The position numbers and the translations under genes were made by a program. This document shows, in pieces, positions 10,701 to 24,100 of a stretch of DNA of 64,000 bases; position 1 is the stretch's first letter, and every line of letters starts with the position of its first letter. Location of the stretch: positions 2,728,001-2,792,000 of the forward strand of contig JAFBJZ010000665.1 of the NCBI GenBank assembly GCA_016785225.1, in the 5' to 3' direction. Source of the stretch: Psettodes erumei (lineage: Eukaryota; Chordata; Actinopteri; Pleuronectiformes; Psettodidae). Under the pieces are notes generated by a model. It was given only the letters and a program-made list of their open reading frames with translations. It was not told the DNA's origin and did not search any database.

Positions 10701-13218
10701 CATAAATTCTAGCAGGACAATTGCCAGTCACACAATGACTCAATTTGATTTTCTCTGTTTCAGATTGGTGCTATCAGTCCCAGTTTACCTGTGATCATCA
10801 GTGCAACGGTAAGCTTATTTAAATACAGAACTTGTACATTTTTTCCAAAATCAAATAATAACTTTATTTACAAAGTTCATAAATATTGATAGGACTGATC
10901 CCGGTGAGACTCCACCCATGAACTGTGTGTACCCAGTATACAGTGCTTAAGACAATCTGTCAACTGGCTATCTGTATCAAACACTGCAGTAAGATCTGAA
11001 AGCAAGATGAACTTGTTTTTTAGTACCAGACAAGTGGAACCACGCCAACGGCAACTGTGCAGGAAATTATCAGTCACCCATCAACATCGTCACCAGAAAG
11101 ACTTTGAAAGATGAGCGTCTGACTCCATTCCAGTTTAGCAAATACCAGCAGATCTTTAGAGGCACGATCAAAAATAATGGCCACTCGGGTGAGTGTATAT
11201 TCTGTAAAAAGTTGAAAATTGAACGGCCACTCTTGCTTTGAAGCTGTTTTTTGACATCTTTATGGCTTGTGTGTGTGTGTCCCCACCAGTTCAGGTCGGA
11301 GTTCCTCATCTCAGCACCATCTCAGGCGGAGGCCTGCCGACCAGCTACAAGGCCGTGCAGTTCCACCTCCACTGGGGCAACAACGGAGGGCCTGGCTCTG
11401 AACATACCATTGATGGGGAGCAGTATCCCATGGAGGTAAACTAATCTTTCTGTTCAAAGCACACACAAGCCTGTCTATAACATGATGAAGTGATACTGAG
11501 AGAGGGGGCACTGTTTAAAGATTAACAAAGACATGAAGAACAGGCAGAAATGAAGTAGAAACTTTAAATCAGTACACTTAATGTCCACTGTGTAAAACAT
11601 GACATTTTTCATTTACTACAGGAAAAAGTAGGTCACCTAACAACTTAGATCCTCCTTTCATTCACATATTAACAGACGCATTCACAGAGAAACAGTTAAA
11701 ACAGAGTCAAACCGACCAAGCGTTTGCTTTGTCGCATCATGAAATGATGCTGTTTTCTTGTTAACTTTTTCAAATTTTCATATCTGTACATGAATACACT
11801 GTACCTTGGCAATATTTTTCTTGTTGTCAACAAATCCCATGAAAAGACAAAAACTGACATATTGGTTTCATCTCTCCAGACTTTTTCAGCCTGTCAGTGG
11901 CTCACAAATGTATGCTGATATTAAAACAAAAGGCCCAACAATTTCTTAAAACATCTGGGTGCTGTAGTTGTAGTAAATGTTACTTAAACAGGTGTATTTG
12001 TTGGGGACTATTTTCAGCAGCGGATTTGACTCATTCCTGAGTATTTATGGCCAAAGGGTTGAAGCAGTGCACTGCAGTGCTCACATTCTTTACAATGAAG
12101 AAACATGTCACCCGTTGCTACAGTTTTCTGAACAACAGTGAATCTCTATTGCAAAGACAAATACCCTGTATCAGTTTTTGGATACACAGGCAATACTTCA
12201 GGTCTTTCCATGAAATTTGTTGATGTCTTTGATTAAGTGTTGCTTAACATTACACACACATTTTGTAAAAAAATATCTTGACTTGATTGTTTTGTGACAA
12301 ATTTCTAACATTGGTAATATACATTATCTACAGCTGCACATTGTTCACATGAAGCACCATTACACTGATCTGACAACCGCACTCTCGGATCCAGAGGGAG
12401 TCGCAGTCCTTGGGTTTTTGTATGAGGTAACAATATTCAAAATCAGTCTCACAGTATCCAACAGACCTCATGTTGGACTGTAAGCATGTTGAGATGTTTT
12501 TCTCTCCGCTTCCAGAAGTCCAATAGCGGGAACAGAAAGTATGACCCCATCATTACTGCACTGCAAAAGATCAAAGCTACAAGTAGGTTCCGGAGTTCAT
12601 TATAAGCAGCTAAATACACAGCTGCATGACACTGTTGCTAACGTTTCAGCGGTGGCTTTTCTGTTTCCAGATGCCAACACGTCCCTGCCGAGCATCTCCC
12701 TGACACAGCTGATCCCATCTGAACAGAATCTGACCACTTATTACCGCTACAAGGGCTCTTTGACCACCCCAGGGTGCACTGAAGCTGTGATTTGGACTTT
12801 GTTTGAGAATCCCATCCCTCTGAGTATGGATCAGGTGAGGAATTAAACTCAAGTACTTCAATATTGTACTCATGTGTACAGTATATGGGCAAATGTGTCA
12901 CATTTCACCACAACTCCTTCATGTGCAAGTTCAAACAAAAACACTGCATTCGCAAACACAGTGAAATGGCACATCTTGGTGAGGATGATTTTCCAGAAAC
13001 CATACTGTAACATTTGCGTATATCTTTTGTGCTCCCAGCTCCGGGCATTCTCCGACCTCAAGTTCCAGGACGGAAAGCCGATGGTGGGGACCTTCAGGCC
13101 GGTCCAGCCCCTGAACGGCCGGCAGGTGTTTCGGTCGGGAAGTGCGGTGATCCTGGCCAGCTCCGCCCTCCTTGTTGCCGCCATGGCAATGGCCTGGGGA
13201 CTGTCCCAACCCAACTAG
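7729..13218 (+). CDS. ca4: Carbonic anhydrase 4, GPI-anchored extracellular alpha-carbonic anhydrase
   Basis: Membrane-bound carbonic anhydrase converting CO2 and water to bicarbonate and H+ at the outer cell surface. Eight exons join in frame to 310 residues: 7729-7801, 10764-10808, 11024-11188, 11290-11435, 12334-12426, 12516-12582, 12671-12834 and 13039-13218. The N-terminus is a hydrophobic signal peptide ending near CSGAG, followed by the CA4-typical cysteine cluster DWCYQSQFTC. Catalytic features are present: the proton-shuttle His in NNGHS, zinc ligands in FHLHW and ELHIVH, and the LTTPGCTE loop whose cysteine should pair with that in GNCAGNYQSPI. NTS and NLT are possible glycosylation sites. 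The C-terminus is a small residue patch (RSGSA) plus a hydrophobic tail ending WGLSQPN, as expected for GPI attachment. No coding defect is visible. CA4 is preferred over other secreted CAs because of the extra disulphides and GPI tail. Confidence 0.96.
8300..9660. promoter_or_regulatory. CpG-rich segment in ca4 intron 1 with promoter-like motifs
   Basis: Within an AT-rich intron, 8340-8680 and 9070-9340 are dense in CpG (for example GCGCCGGACGCGCAGC near 9100). Two inverted CCAAT boxes (ATTGG at 9555-9559 and 9586-9590) precede a TATA-like CATAAAAAG at 9619-9627. The open frames on both strands resemble no known family. It could be an enhancer, an alternative ca4 promoter or the promoter of a noncoding RNA. 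Confidence 0.35.
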
Positions 13219-13591
13219 AGCAAGGTATCCCATGCTGCACTGCAACGACCATGAACACGATAAGTTCCGTATCACCCTTCAGCTGAACCCCCGGTTTGTA
13301 ACTTCGTCATTGCATGGTTGCGAGGATGATCAACCACATCGTAGTGCAGGCATGACTCACCTGGTGTTCTTCCCTTACGACACAAATGAAAAAGGCGTTC
13401 AAGGAATTCCTTACGAAAGGTGCCATGAGGGTTTGATCAGCTTTCATGCATGTGTAGTGAAGAACTAGGAATTATTTCAATATGATGAATGTGCCATAAA
13501 TCAGGTTACTAAGCACTCAAAGTGACAGCCACTTTCAACACCAGACCCTTTAGTCATGGTCTAATTTCTCAGAGTATTATCCAATAAACAC

Positions 13592-13661
<70 letters not shown>

Positions 13662-14945
13662 CCTCATACACTTTAAACCTCATCCACCTTGTCCAATGTC
13701 AGGTAAATTTAGTCTCTGCTAATGTCAGCGTGAGTTGCCGATGTTTTGAGCTCTGTGCGCCGATGCCAGCCCCGTGACCCTGCACGTGATGTGTTGTTCT
13801 CAATGGGGCATGGTAACGGCACGGCGCTATTAATAGCAGACCTAAGTCATAAAAACAGGCTCCGTTTCAAAGCAAGCGGTCAAGGGAGTCAGCAGTTTGG
13901 CTTTTCTGTCAAAGTCCAGGGGCATACAGCATGGCCGTCAGGTGAACCCCTCACAGCAACCTCAGTCAGCAGTTGGTTTGGAAAAGGGTGGGGGGTGAGG
14001 GGGGCCTTTCCTGGCGGGAATTTCGTGTCAGGAAAATCCATGACGAACAACTGCATGCTGTTCTCAGAGCAGAGCTGAAGTCTCTCTCCTCCCAGAGTCA
14101 GCGGCTACCGACACCTTAGACAAAGGCAGAGCTTCAGAGATTGCTAATGCTAATGCCGGGTCACAAAGTGAGTGGCAGCGAGGGACCGTCTGCAGCGCCA
14201 AGGGTCAGCAACACTTCTGAAAATCAACCAGCACATACAGTGTCACTTCTCTTTCCAAACCAGTGTTGTTATTCTCATGCATCCCGAACGCTTGCATGAA
14301 TCCGCATGTCTTGGTGTTCCGGGTGTTTATTATGAGCTACATGTACATGGCTGCTGGAGTGAGGCTGCAGACACAAAATCGTGCTTGCCAAATTCACATA
14401 CACACACACCTCAGTCACTCCATTTCCCACTGTTGACCCGTGAAGTTCGGTAAGCTTATCAGAAGAAGATGCGACTGTGTTCATGGCTTGTATTACAGGG
14501 TCTCGGATGCACTGAATGTTTTTGACTGTGAAATACACCCCACTGAGTTCTCACTCATTTATTCGGGAGGACTCATTATGTATTCTAGTGAGAGAGCTGT
14601 GCAATTTTCCAGCAAGATTTATTGTGATGATGGAGCAAGGAAACCGTATATTTCCCATTGTTTCATAAGGCATCAAGTTATATTTCTATGCTGTGTTATT
14701 GTACACATGTATTTATGTACTGAAAGTGTATATTGATATGAGACGCACAGTTATTGTTATTTATGTATTGCAAAGTTTATACAGTACTGAATGCATATAT
14801 GAAGCATCAAGTTGTCCATGACCAATCAAGTTTACTTATGATGTTCAAGTGTATGAGATTGTCAGGTTGTAATGCTTGAAAATGTCATAAATAATATGGA
14901 GAATGTGTTCCAGCTGAACAATAAACTACTTACATGCCTTTTTAA
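13219..14945 (+). other. ca4: Probable ca4 3' UTR
   Basis: No coding exon is recognisable after the ca4 stop. AATAAA hexamers occur at 13583-13588, just before a long CA tract, and at 14920-14925. Either could end the transcript, giving a 3' UTR of about 0.4 or 1.7 kb. Confidence 0.4.
13595..13658. repeat. CA-dinucleotide microsatellite, about 32 uninterrupted units
   Basis: A pure CA run follows CCAG and ends at TATCCTC. It is the longest microsatellite in the window and is likely length-polymorphic. It lies just after a possible ca4 polyadenylation signal. Confidence 0.97.
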
Positions 14946-17190
14946 TGACTGTCTCTTCTGCTCCCACAGATGCAATTCAAGCTAGTTGAACTGGTGATGA
15001 AAACAGTGTTAAGCCTCTGTGTCGGTCCTGCCCCTGCATCTCGGCACTATGAAAACCGATATTTAAAAAAACACGCCGTTGGCTCCGTTGTTTGTCTGCT
15101 AGCTCAGACGCACAGATGAGCTTCTCACTTTCTTGTGCGGTTTCCCTTCAGTCTGTCAGGAGAGCCTGAGAATGCTCGCGGTTCTCGATCCTTTAATCCT
15201 TTTCTAATTGACTTGTTCTTGATGTTATAGAGGCTGTTTTTTGGCCAGAGTTCACGTGCACTCGCACACATAACTGAACAGGAGAATGTTGAAGCATGCA
15301 CAGCTCACTATCAAAGCTACCAGAGGAGTCAAGAGAAGATAAACACACTCAAATGAACAAGACTTCTGAGACAGATTGCAGGTGCTTCGTCCAACTTCTC
15401 CCCCTTTCAAGTTATTTTACATTCCCCTCCCCCCCCTCGTCATTAAGAAATCAAAAGGCTTATTGTTGTGATGGACAGGCTTAGGAAGACAGCAGCCTCT
15501 CACAGAGACATGCAAGGAGACAGACAGAGAGTATACACACAAGCTTGAATGAAAGCCCCCCGTTCATTCCCCTGCCCAGGCTTCTATTGCTCCTTCAGTT
15601 AAGCATCAGGAGGGACTGGGGATCAAGAGGTAGATGCTTGATATCTGGCAGGAGTACCTTGGTCTTCTAGTCCACAGACAGCACCCATACAACCTCCCTA
15701 ACTCCTAAATCTCCCCTCAAATGCCCCCTGTCCCTGGGGTCTCTGGGACAAAGGGCACCATTCTCCCTAGGAGAAACCAGAGGCATCCTCATATTGAATG
15801 TGACCCTCTTTGAAACACACACACACACAAGCACACAGCAGCCCATCAGATAGCCAGCTGCAGTGAAAGGTCACTGGGGCGCTCTTTGTCCATGAAAAAC
15901 AAACAGTGTCACCTTTACTGCCTCTCTGTGTGGATGCCCCCACTTCCTGCATCTCAAGCTTGAAATAAATCTCACACAGCCCATTGATCAATGCTGCTGA
16001 TGTGTGAGTCTCAACACTGGGCTGTCACCCAGAGATATTTGTAAGCAAATCAACTCTCCTCTAATCTAATTGATACACCGTCTAACCTAGTTACTTTGCT
16101 GTCAGTGTTGTAACTCACAGAGGTGTTTGTCAGCTACAGTGATCATAACGCAGCAGTTGCCAGTGGTAAAAAAAATAAAGAAATACATTTTAAAAATAAA
16201 TGTAGAAGCTGTAAGCCAGCAACAACTATCCTCGCTGCTCTAATTTTTAAGGACTGAGAATCTGTAGGAAGCAATCCAAAAGGCCCATCTCCTTTCAGAG
16301 ACAGGACATGAGCAGAACATTCGTTTGTGCTTCAAAGTTTAGCACACGTTATTAAAGGAAAGTCATGAATACAGCAAGAAGCCTACTTTTCACGGCAGTG
16401 TTAAAGTCTTCAGCACATGTGTCCCATCAGGAGGAATAATATCCTGTCATTTATCACAGCAGTTGACCATTTTAATCACACTCTGTAATAAATGATGTGA
16501 CAGAATGCAAAGCGACTTAAAGTCTTCAATCACTACAATCATTGGATTTAGATAGCCTTTACAAAAACCTCCTCCTCCCTATCACTGACACTGATCCTTT
16601 AGTTGCAGTTACTTTTATAGGAAGGAAGGACACATGATTGTTACACCAGAGGCCAGGGTTCAAATGAATTTACTGTTAATGTCCTTGGTTAGGTTTAGGA
16701 AACAAAAATACTTTGGCTGAGGTGATGAAACCACACTCTAACCTTAACTAAGAGCTGTGAGTGCCTAAACAGAAAACAGTTTAATAGTTCTGTAGTCAAA
16801 ACAAGTGCAGGATCAGCTATTTTGGTGGAAAACAAATTTATTGATTGTAAACATGTTACCGATAACAAACGCAAGTAATGTGGTCATGTTACAAATGCAA
16901 AAAAAGCCATAGTATAGTATGTGAAAAAAAGTACATTTCTGAAGCTTTGTAAGGCATCAAACACTCTAAAAAAAAGTAGTAGTGGAAGGCATAAAAAATG
17001 TAATGATAGATGTAATAATATTGTGGGGCATAAAAATCACATGAAAAGTATGATTACTTAAAATTCTGACTTTTAATATTCAGTACTTCCTGGAACTGGA
17101 ACTGCCAATAGCTAGTTCAAGTAGTATTAGTATTATTAGTATTAATAGTAGTAGTACCTTGCTATACTCGACAAATACTTTAAAACTTCT
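14946..17190. other. Intergenic space after ca4, upstream part
   Basis: I see no gene. The only structured element I noticed is a short inverted satellite-like piece at 16885-16930 (TGCAAAAAAAGCCATAGTAT), oriented opposite to the array at 21 kb. Confidence 0.4.
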
Positions 17191-17193
17191 TTT

Positions 17194-17258
17194 GAACTGA
17201 TGGCTCAGTGGTTAGAGCATCTTTGAAAGAATAGATTACCAGTTCAACTCCCAGAAAA
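17194..17258 (+). repeat. tRNA-like fragment: SINE head or tRNA pseudogene
   Basis: TGGCTCAGTGGTTAGAGC at 17201-17218 fits the RNA polymerase III A box, and AGTTCAACTCC at 17241-17251 fits a slightly degenerate B box. The spacing of about 40 bases between box starts is close to that in a tRNA. The acceptor-stem ends do not pair convincingly and an A-rich stretch follows, so this is more likely a SINE head or dead tRNA copy than a working tRNA gene. Confidence 0.5.
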
Positions 17259-17425
17259 AAAACTGAATATCTCAATTCAGAATTTGGAAACAATCATAAT
17301 TTTCATATGATTTTTTTTAGTATACTATTACATCTATCATGGCACCAGTGTGACCTCCACTTCTCTTGTGGTCTCTTGTTTCAGGATCACTGTTTATGTG
17401 TACATACTGATAAGATTGTACTTCA

Positions 17426-17447
17426 GTGTGTGTGTGTGTGTGTGTGT
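17426..17447. repeat. GT-dinucleotide microsatellite, 11 units
   Basis: Short uninterrupted GT run flanked by CTTCA and CATCC. Confidence 0.9.
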
Positions 17448-17449
17448 CA

Positions 17450-20400
17450 TCCTGGGTGTCTAAAAGTCTGAGGGTGTGCAGCTCTGAAAAGGAGTACGTT
17501 TTAACCTGTCTATCAGTAATATACTTACGAGATGCCCACAGGCGTGTGAGAGATAAGCGCTGGCATTGTCTGAGAGCCACTGCAAAGATATGATAAGTTG
17601 ACCTGAAAGAAACCATATCTAAGTAAATTTGCTCCAAAAAGGGCAAACTGTTATGAATATCGGTCCTTCGATAGATTGCATGGAAAGAAATCAAAATATA
17701 TGCACAATGCTGGCTGGCCATGAGGGAGTCGATATCGTGGCACTTGTGTTGTGAAAGTGAAGCTCCATTGCGACCTGAGTGCAGACTTGGAATGAGGTGG
17801 CTCCCAATCAACAGGAAGAAGGCTCAGACTGGGGTGAAAGATGGCCCCCCTCTTACAGAAACAAAGGTACCTTAAGTACCGGGGCTCACAAAGAGCTGGA
17901 GGAAGACAAGGTGAAGTTTTTCTATTTGTGACAACAATGTAATTTGGCTGCATTGTTCTCAGGGCAAAGGCCAGGTGTCAAGGTGAGGAGACTTGTAACA
18001 AGTGAAAATTGATGTGAAGCTTTAGGTTGACCCTGTCTCCCATTCTGAACTAGATTTACAGCAGTTTTTTCTCCCGAAAGAACTGCTGAGAAATCAGAAG
18101 CTGATCATGTACTGATCACCACTGTTCATATACTGCATTTTCAACTTGTTATCTTCAATGTTTCTTTGTGAATTTTTGAGGAGATATTCCAGTTAAAAAA
18201 AAAGAAATGGATTCTCAAAAACCGTCAGAGGTCACAGAAATCCTGGTGGAGGTGAGTGTGCAGGACACAGTTCATTCTCATGCATCCTGGACCAAAGCAC
18301 AATCTGTACAGGATATTTGATTGGTGACTAAACAACAGTCAGCGATCGAATTCCCAAATCCACACAAGGATGTGATAATGCACATTTTATTATGCACCTA
18401 TCTTTGACCGTAAATTCAATGAGTCCACCCTCCTGCCCGTGCCACGGTTTTTGTCTTGGTTGGTGGAACACCCTGTTCATCCGGACGCTTTGAGGAAGTG
18501 GGAGGCATTCTCATTTTCCATTTGTGAAATTCAATATCATGAGTCATTCTGACCAGTCACAATGACAGTCGAGGGCTGGTGCCTGCTGGTACATTACGAC
18601 AACACACTCCCTCATAGCCCACCCCACAATCCTGGCACTCTGTCTCCTGTCCACCTTCTCCCCCCAATCAAAGAGTTCAGCTGCTTCTAGAATGCAAAAG
18701 AGGACTTACTTGGGTAAAAAAAAAAAAAAAAAAAAGGTGAGAAACGACCTACTTTTGGGTCACCATCAAAGGAATGTTTGATGCAAACGCAAAAAATTGT
18801 TTGCTCTTTTCAAGAAGTAATATTTATATTTTTAAAGGAAGGAAGACACAGCCAGCCACCAAATACAGGCACATACAAACTACAGGATGAGAGGACAGGA
18901 GACAGGAGGTAGAAATGTCCTTGGACTTTGCTGTAAGAGCTTTGTTCAGCTATGCTCAGTCCATAATACAATCACTTTGGGTATTCAATAATCGCTTTCA
19001 GTCTTTATACATCTTGTATTCGCCAATCAGCCATTGGTGTATATGCTGGTATAATGTATGGAGAGACAGCTACAGAACACAGTGAAAATGAGAGACATTG
19101 TTGACAGACATGTTGTTCCAGTTCAATAGCACATGGTAGAAAGTGAGATTGGGGTCCTTTGGTGCAATTCAGGGATTTTTGTTTTATAAGCTGGACGTTT
19201 TTAAGGCAATTTTTAGTGTCTGTGGCTCTAATGTATGACAGGACCCTTAATGTTCAGTGACCAGTCCTCTAAAGGACAGGTGTATCTTACACAAAGCCAC
19301 CCCTTAACACATGGATGGATAAGCATAATATACTGGCAGCAGTGAGACATGCTTTTTGAAATGAATAAACAGTCTGTCTCTGTTGCTTGTTTTCTCTGTT
19401 CCCACACTGTATAGCAATCTATATCTGTGCAATAAATCGGCTCATGCATTTGACATGTACATATTTTTGCTTCTGCAGCTGTAGCTTGTGGATCTGATCT
19501 GATCATGTTGGCAAATATCTGCACTTACGTATGACAAGATTCCTCCAAAATTGAAATTGAAATTGCTCATGTATAACTGACATAAATGAATGAAATTGAC
19601 ATTGACGTTTGAGCTTATTCATCTTATACAATACATACCTCAACATGGCCAGTTTGGAAAAATTCTATTAATTGATACATTAATCTGCATTAATGTGTTA
19701 ATTAATCAGCACTATCAGGCCAGTGAATGATGTTTAAACATAAACTGCACACTAATCTAACTTCTGTCGGCTCATACACCATATAGATATATAATATAAA
19801 TTGATAATTTATACATCTACACAGTTTGAATTCATTTGAAGTCATGTTTTTTGGCTAAGTGACAAATCAATGTTCAATATTCATTCTCTTTTTACCCAAG
19901 TTTTGGTCTTCAGCAACTCCTGGAAAATATCTGGGATATTTGCTGAGCTACAGTAGTAGTCAACGTGTGGCTGTTCTCTCAACTTTCTGCCCCATCTGCT
20001 GTTGTTGACTGAGATGAAAACAGGGAGAGGCTAAAGAACTAAATACTACATACTACAGCAGAGCTGCACCAATGTGTGGTCCAATACTGAATAGTGCAGC
20101 TTTTATTGCTACTCTGATTTTAATTCAATTGTCATTCCATGGATCAGTGGTGAAGCCAAAAATCAACCGTTAAACACAGGATAAAAAAGCATTCAGGAGA
20201 CCTGCGTCAAAGGGATGTTTGCTGTTAAATCAGGTCTGAGTCACCTTAAGATACACTGATACTCCAGAGGTTTGCTAAGAAATTAATTCATCAAGTTAAA
20301 TTCCTTCCTGTGTTTGTTCTTTTTTAAGTACTGTCTTTCTGGTTATGGTCGTCTGAGCAACTATGATGTAAGAAAGCCGACAAAGATTTTTTTTCTTGTA

Positions 20401-20980
20401 ACTGGCTCTTCCATGAAATCAATGTAAGCAGCTGCACTGTATCTATAGTGTTTTGGAATGTATTAATCATATCTTTCTAATTCACATTTCAACAATATTC
20501 CTTCAATAAATCACAAGACAATGTTAAACAGTAACATATTCAGCCTTTTAGATTAAAATATATATATATAAAATGCAAAAAGTAGTGTTTTCAAAGTATA
20601 ATTAAAAAACATTATGAAGATAAAATATTTACAAGAGAAAAATTCCTTTCAATAACAATGTTCATTCATCATTTTGAAATAAAGATATACATAAACCTTT
20701 TCGTACTTCGACAAAAAATATTAAAAGTCTGTACATCTGGCTCCCTGTGGTGTGAAAGAAAGCATATGCAGATTCACGCACAGCTAAATATGATGTCAAT
20801 TTCTCTGTGCATTTTCTGTAAATTTGACAAATGTTTAATGAAGTGACAATCCTTATAAAGAAGCGCTAAGTTTTATTTTCCATGTGCATTTTATCGAAAT
20901 GTCATCAAGTGCTTATGAACTTGTGAAAAAGTTTCTGCTGGATTATTTTGGTTTGTTTGATTTTGTCTGGATTAAAGGTG
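17450..20980. other. Intergenic space between the GT microsatellite and the satellite array
   Basis: AT-rich DNA without any gene or RNA that I can support. A run of 20 A lies at 18716-18735. The 164-residue minus-strand open frame across 17317-17811 translates partly through the GT microsatellite and has no family resemblance. Confidence 0.4.
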
Positions 20981-20988
20981 CAAAAATT

Positions 20989-21017
20989 ATAGTATATACT
21001 ATATATATATACTATAC
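20989..21017. repeat. AT-rich near-palindrome at the upstream edge of the satellite
   Basis: Alternating TATAGTATATACTATATATA-type sequence reads nearly the same on both strands and could extrude as a cruciform. It lies just before the first decayed satellite monomers. Confidence 0.6.
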
Positions 21018-21109
21018 TGACTAAAATAAGGCAAACAATCTTCATAGTAAGATATGGCATGTCACTGTATAGTAAGACATAAACATTGTTCTGCTTTTGG
21101 TATGAGGTA

Positions 21110-24100
21110 GGACATGCCATTCTATGACCTTTTCTTGTACTTTTAATACATATTATACTTTGATGTTTTTGTGTTTTTACAACCCATTATAGAGGACTGT
21201 GACATTTGTTGAGGTTTTTATTATGTACAATGCTTTAACCTCCAGTGTTACTCCATACACCATACTCCTAAAACACAATTATAGTATCTAACCCACAAAT
21301 ACTTGATGTTTTGTTGCATTTTTAGGATATTTTACTTTTTGACATTTTTTGCATTTTTACAACACAGGCAATAAGCATTTTTTGTGTGTTCTTGACATGC
21401 TATGGTTTGACCTCATTTTGCATATTTAACACATATCATGCTATGGATTGTACATTAAACACAATTACTTGATGTTTCCTTGTGTTTTTATGAAATGTAA
21501 AATTATGTCATTTTTTTGCATTTTTACGACATAGTATAGTAAGGCGTTTTTTGTGTGTTCTTGGCATGCTATGGTTTGACCTCATTTTGCATATTTAACA
21601 CATATCATGCTATGGAGTGTACATTAAACACAATTACTTGAAGTTTCCTTGTGTTTTTATGACACAAAATATTTTGTCATTTTTTTTGCATTTTTATGAC
21701 ATAGTATAGTAAGGCATTTTTGGAATTCTATGACATTACTATGCTATGACCTCATTTTGAATTTTTAATGCATAAAATGCCATGTAATGTGTATAAAACA
21801 CAATTACTTGATATTTCCTTGTGATTTTAGGACATTTTAGATTTTGACATTTTTTGCATTTTTACGACATAGTATAGTAAGGCGTTTTTTGTGTGTTCTT
21901 GGCATGCTATGGTTTGACCTCATTTTGCATATTTAACACATATCATGCTATGGAGTGTACATTAAACACAATTACTTGAAGTTTCCTTGTGTTTTTATGA
22001 CACAAAATATTTTGTCATTTTTTTTGCATTTTTACGACATAGTATAGTAAGGCATTTTTGGAATTCTATGACATTACTATGCTATGACCTCATTTTGAAT
22101 TTTTAATGCATAAAATGCCATGTAATGTGTATAAAACACAATTACTTGATATTTCCTTGTGATTTTAGGACAGATCAAATTTTGACATTTTTTGCATTTT
22201 TACGACATAGTATAGCATGGCATTTTTAGGTCCTGTTATAACATATTATGCCATGGCCTCATTTTACATTTCAACAGCATATTATTCTATGGAGTGTGTA
22301 TAAAACACAATTACTTCATGTTCTGTTGTGTTTTTACGACAATTTAGATTTTGACATTTTTTTTGCATTTTTACGACATAGTATAGTAAGGTGTTTTTTG
22401 TAATTCTATGACATTACTATTCTATGACCTCATTTTGGATTTGTAACACATAAAATGTCATGGAGTGTGTATAAAGCACAACTACTTGAAGTTTCCTTGT
22501 GTTTTTAGGACATTTTAGATTTTGACATTTTTTGCATTTTTACGACATAGTATAGTAAGGTGTTTTTTGGTATTCTATGACATTACTATGCTATGACCTC
22601 ATTTTGGATTTTTAATGCATAAAATGTCATGTAATGTGTATAAAACACAATTACTTGATATTTCCTTGTGATTTTAGGACATTTTAGATTTTGACATTTT
22701 TTTGCATTTTTACGACATAGTATAGTAAGGCGTTTTTTGTGTGTTCTTGGCGTGCTATGCTATGACCTCATTTTGCATATTTAACACATATCATGCTATG
22801 GAGTATACATTAAACACAATTACTTGAAGTTTCCTTGTGTTTTTACGACACAAAAAATTTTGACATTTTTTTGCATTTTACGACATAGTATAGCATGGCA
22901 TTTTTAGGTCCTGTTATAACATATTATGCCATGGCCTCATTTTGCATTTCAACAGCATATTATTCTATGGAGTGTGTATAAAACACAATTACTTAATATT
23001 TCCTTGTGATTTTAGGACATTTTAGATTTTGACATTTTTTTGCATTTTTACGACATAGTATAGTAAGGCATTTTTTGTGTGTTCTTGGCATGCTATGGTT
23101 TGACCTCATTTTGCATATTTAACACATATCATGCTATGGAGTATACATTAAACACAATTTTTGAAGTTTCCTTGTGTTTTTTATGGTTTGACACAAAAAA
23201 TTTTGACATTTTTTTTGCATTTTTACACATATAGTATAGTGCATAGTAAGGCATTTTTGGAATTCTATGACATTACTATGCTATGACCTCATTTTGAATT
23301 TTTAATGCATAAAATGTCATGTAATGTGTATAAAACACAATTACTTGATATTTCCTTGTGATTTTAGGACATTTTAGATTTTGATATTTTTTGCATTTTT
23401 ACGACATAGTATAGTAAGGCGTTTTTTGTGTGTTCTTGGCATGCTATGGTTTGACCTCATTTTGCATATTTAACACATATCATGCTATGGAGTGTACATT
23501 AAACGCAATTACTTCAAGTTTCATTGTGTTTTTATGACACAAAACATTTTGTCATTTTTTTTGCATTTTTACGACATAGTATAGTAAGGCATTTTTGGTA
23601 TTCTATGACATTACTATGCTATGACCTCATTTTGAATTTTTAATGCATAAAATGCCATGTACTGTGTATAAAACACAATTACTTAATATTTCCTTGTGAT
23701 TTTAGGAGAGATCAAATTTTGTCATTTTTTTTGCATTTTTACGACATAGTATAGCATGGCATTTTTAGGTCCTGTTATAACATATTATGCCATGGCCTCA
23801 TTTTACATTTCAACAGCATATTATTCTATGGAGTGTGTATAAAACACAATTACTTAATATTTCCTTGTGATTTTAGGACATTTTAGATTTTGACATTTTT
23901 TTGCATTTTTATGACATAGTATAGTAAGGCGTTTTTTGTGTGTTCTTGGCATGCTATGGTTTGACCTCATTTTGCATATTTAACACATATCATGCTATGG
24001 AGTGTACATTAAACGCAATTACTTGAAGTTTCCTTGTGTTTTTACAACACGGAAAAGTTTGTCATTTTTTTGCATTTTTACGACATAGTATAGTAAGGCA

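Noticed and set aside
17317..17811. 164-residue minus-strand open frame
   Set aside because: It translates through a GT microsatellite (His-Thr repeats) and shows no family motif.
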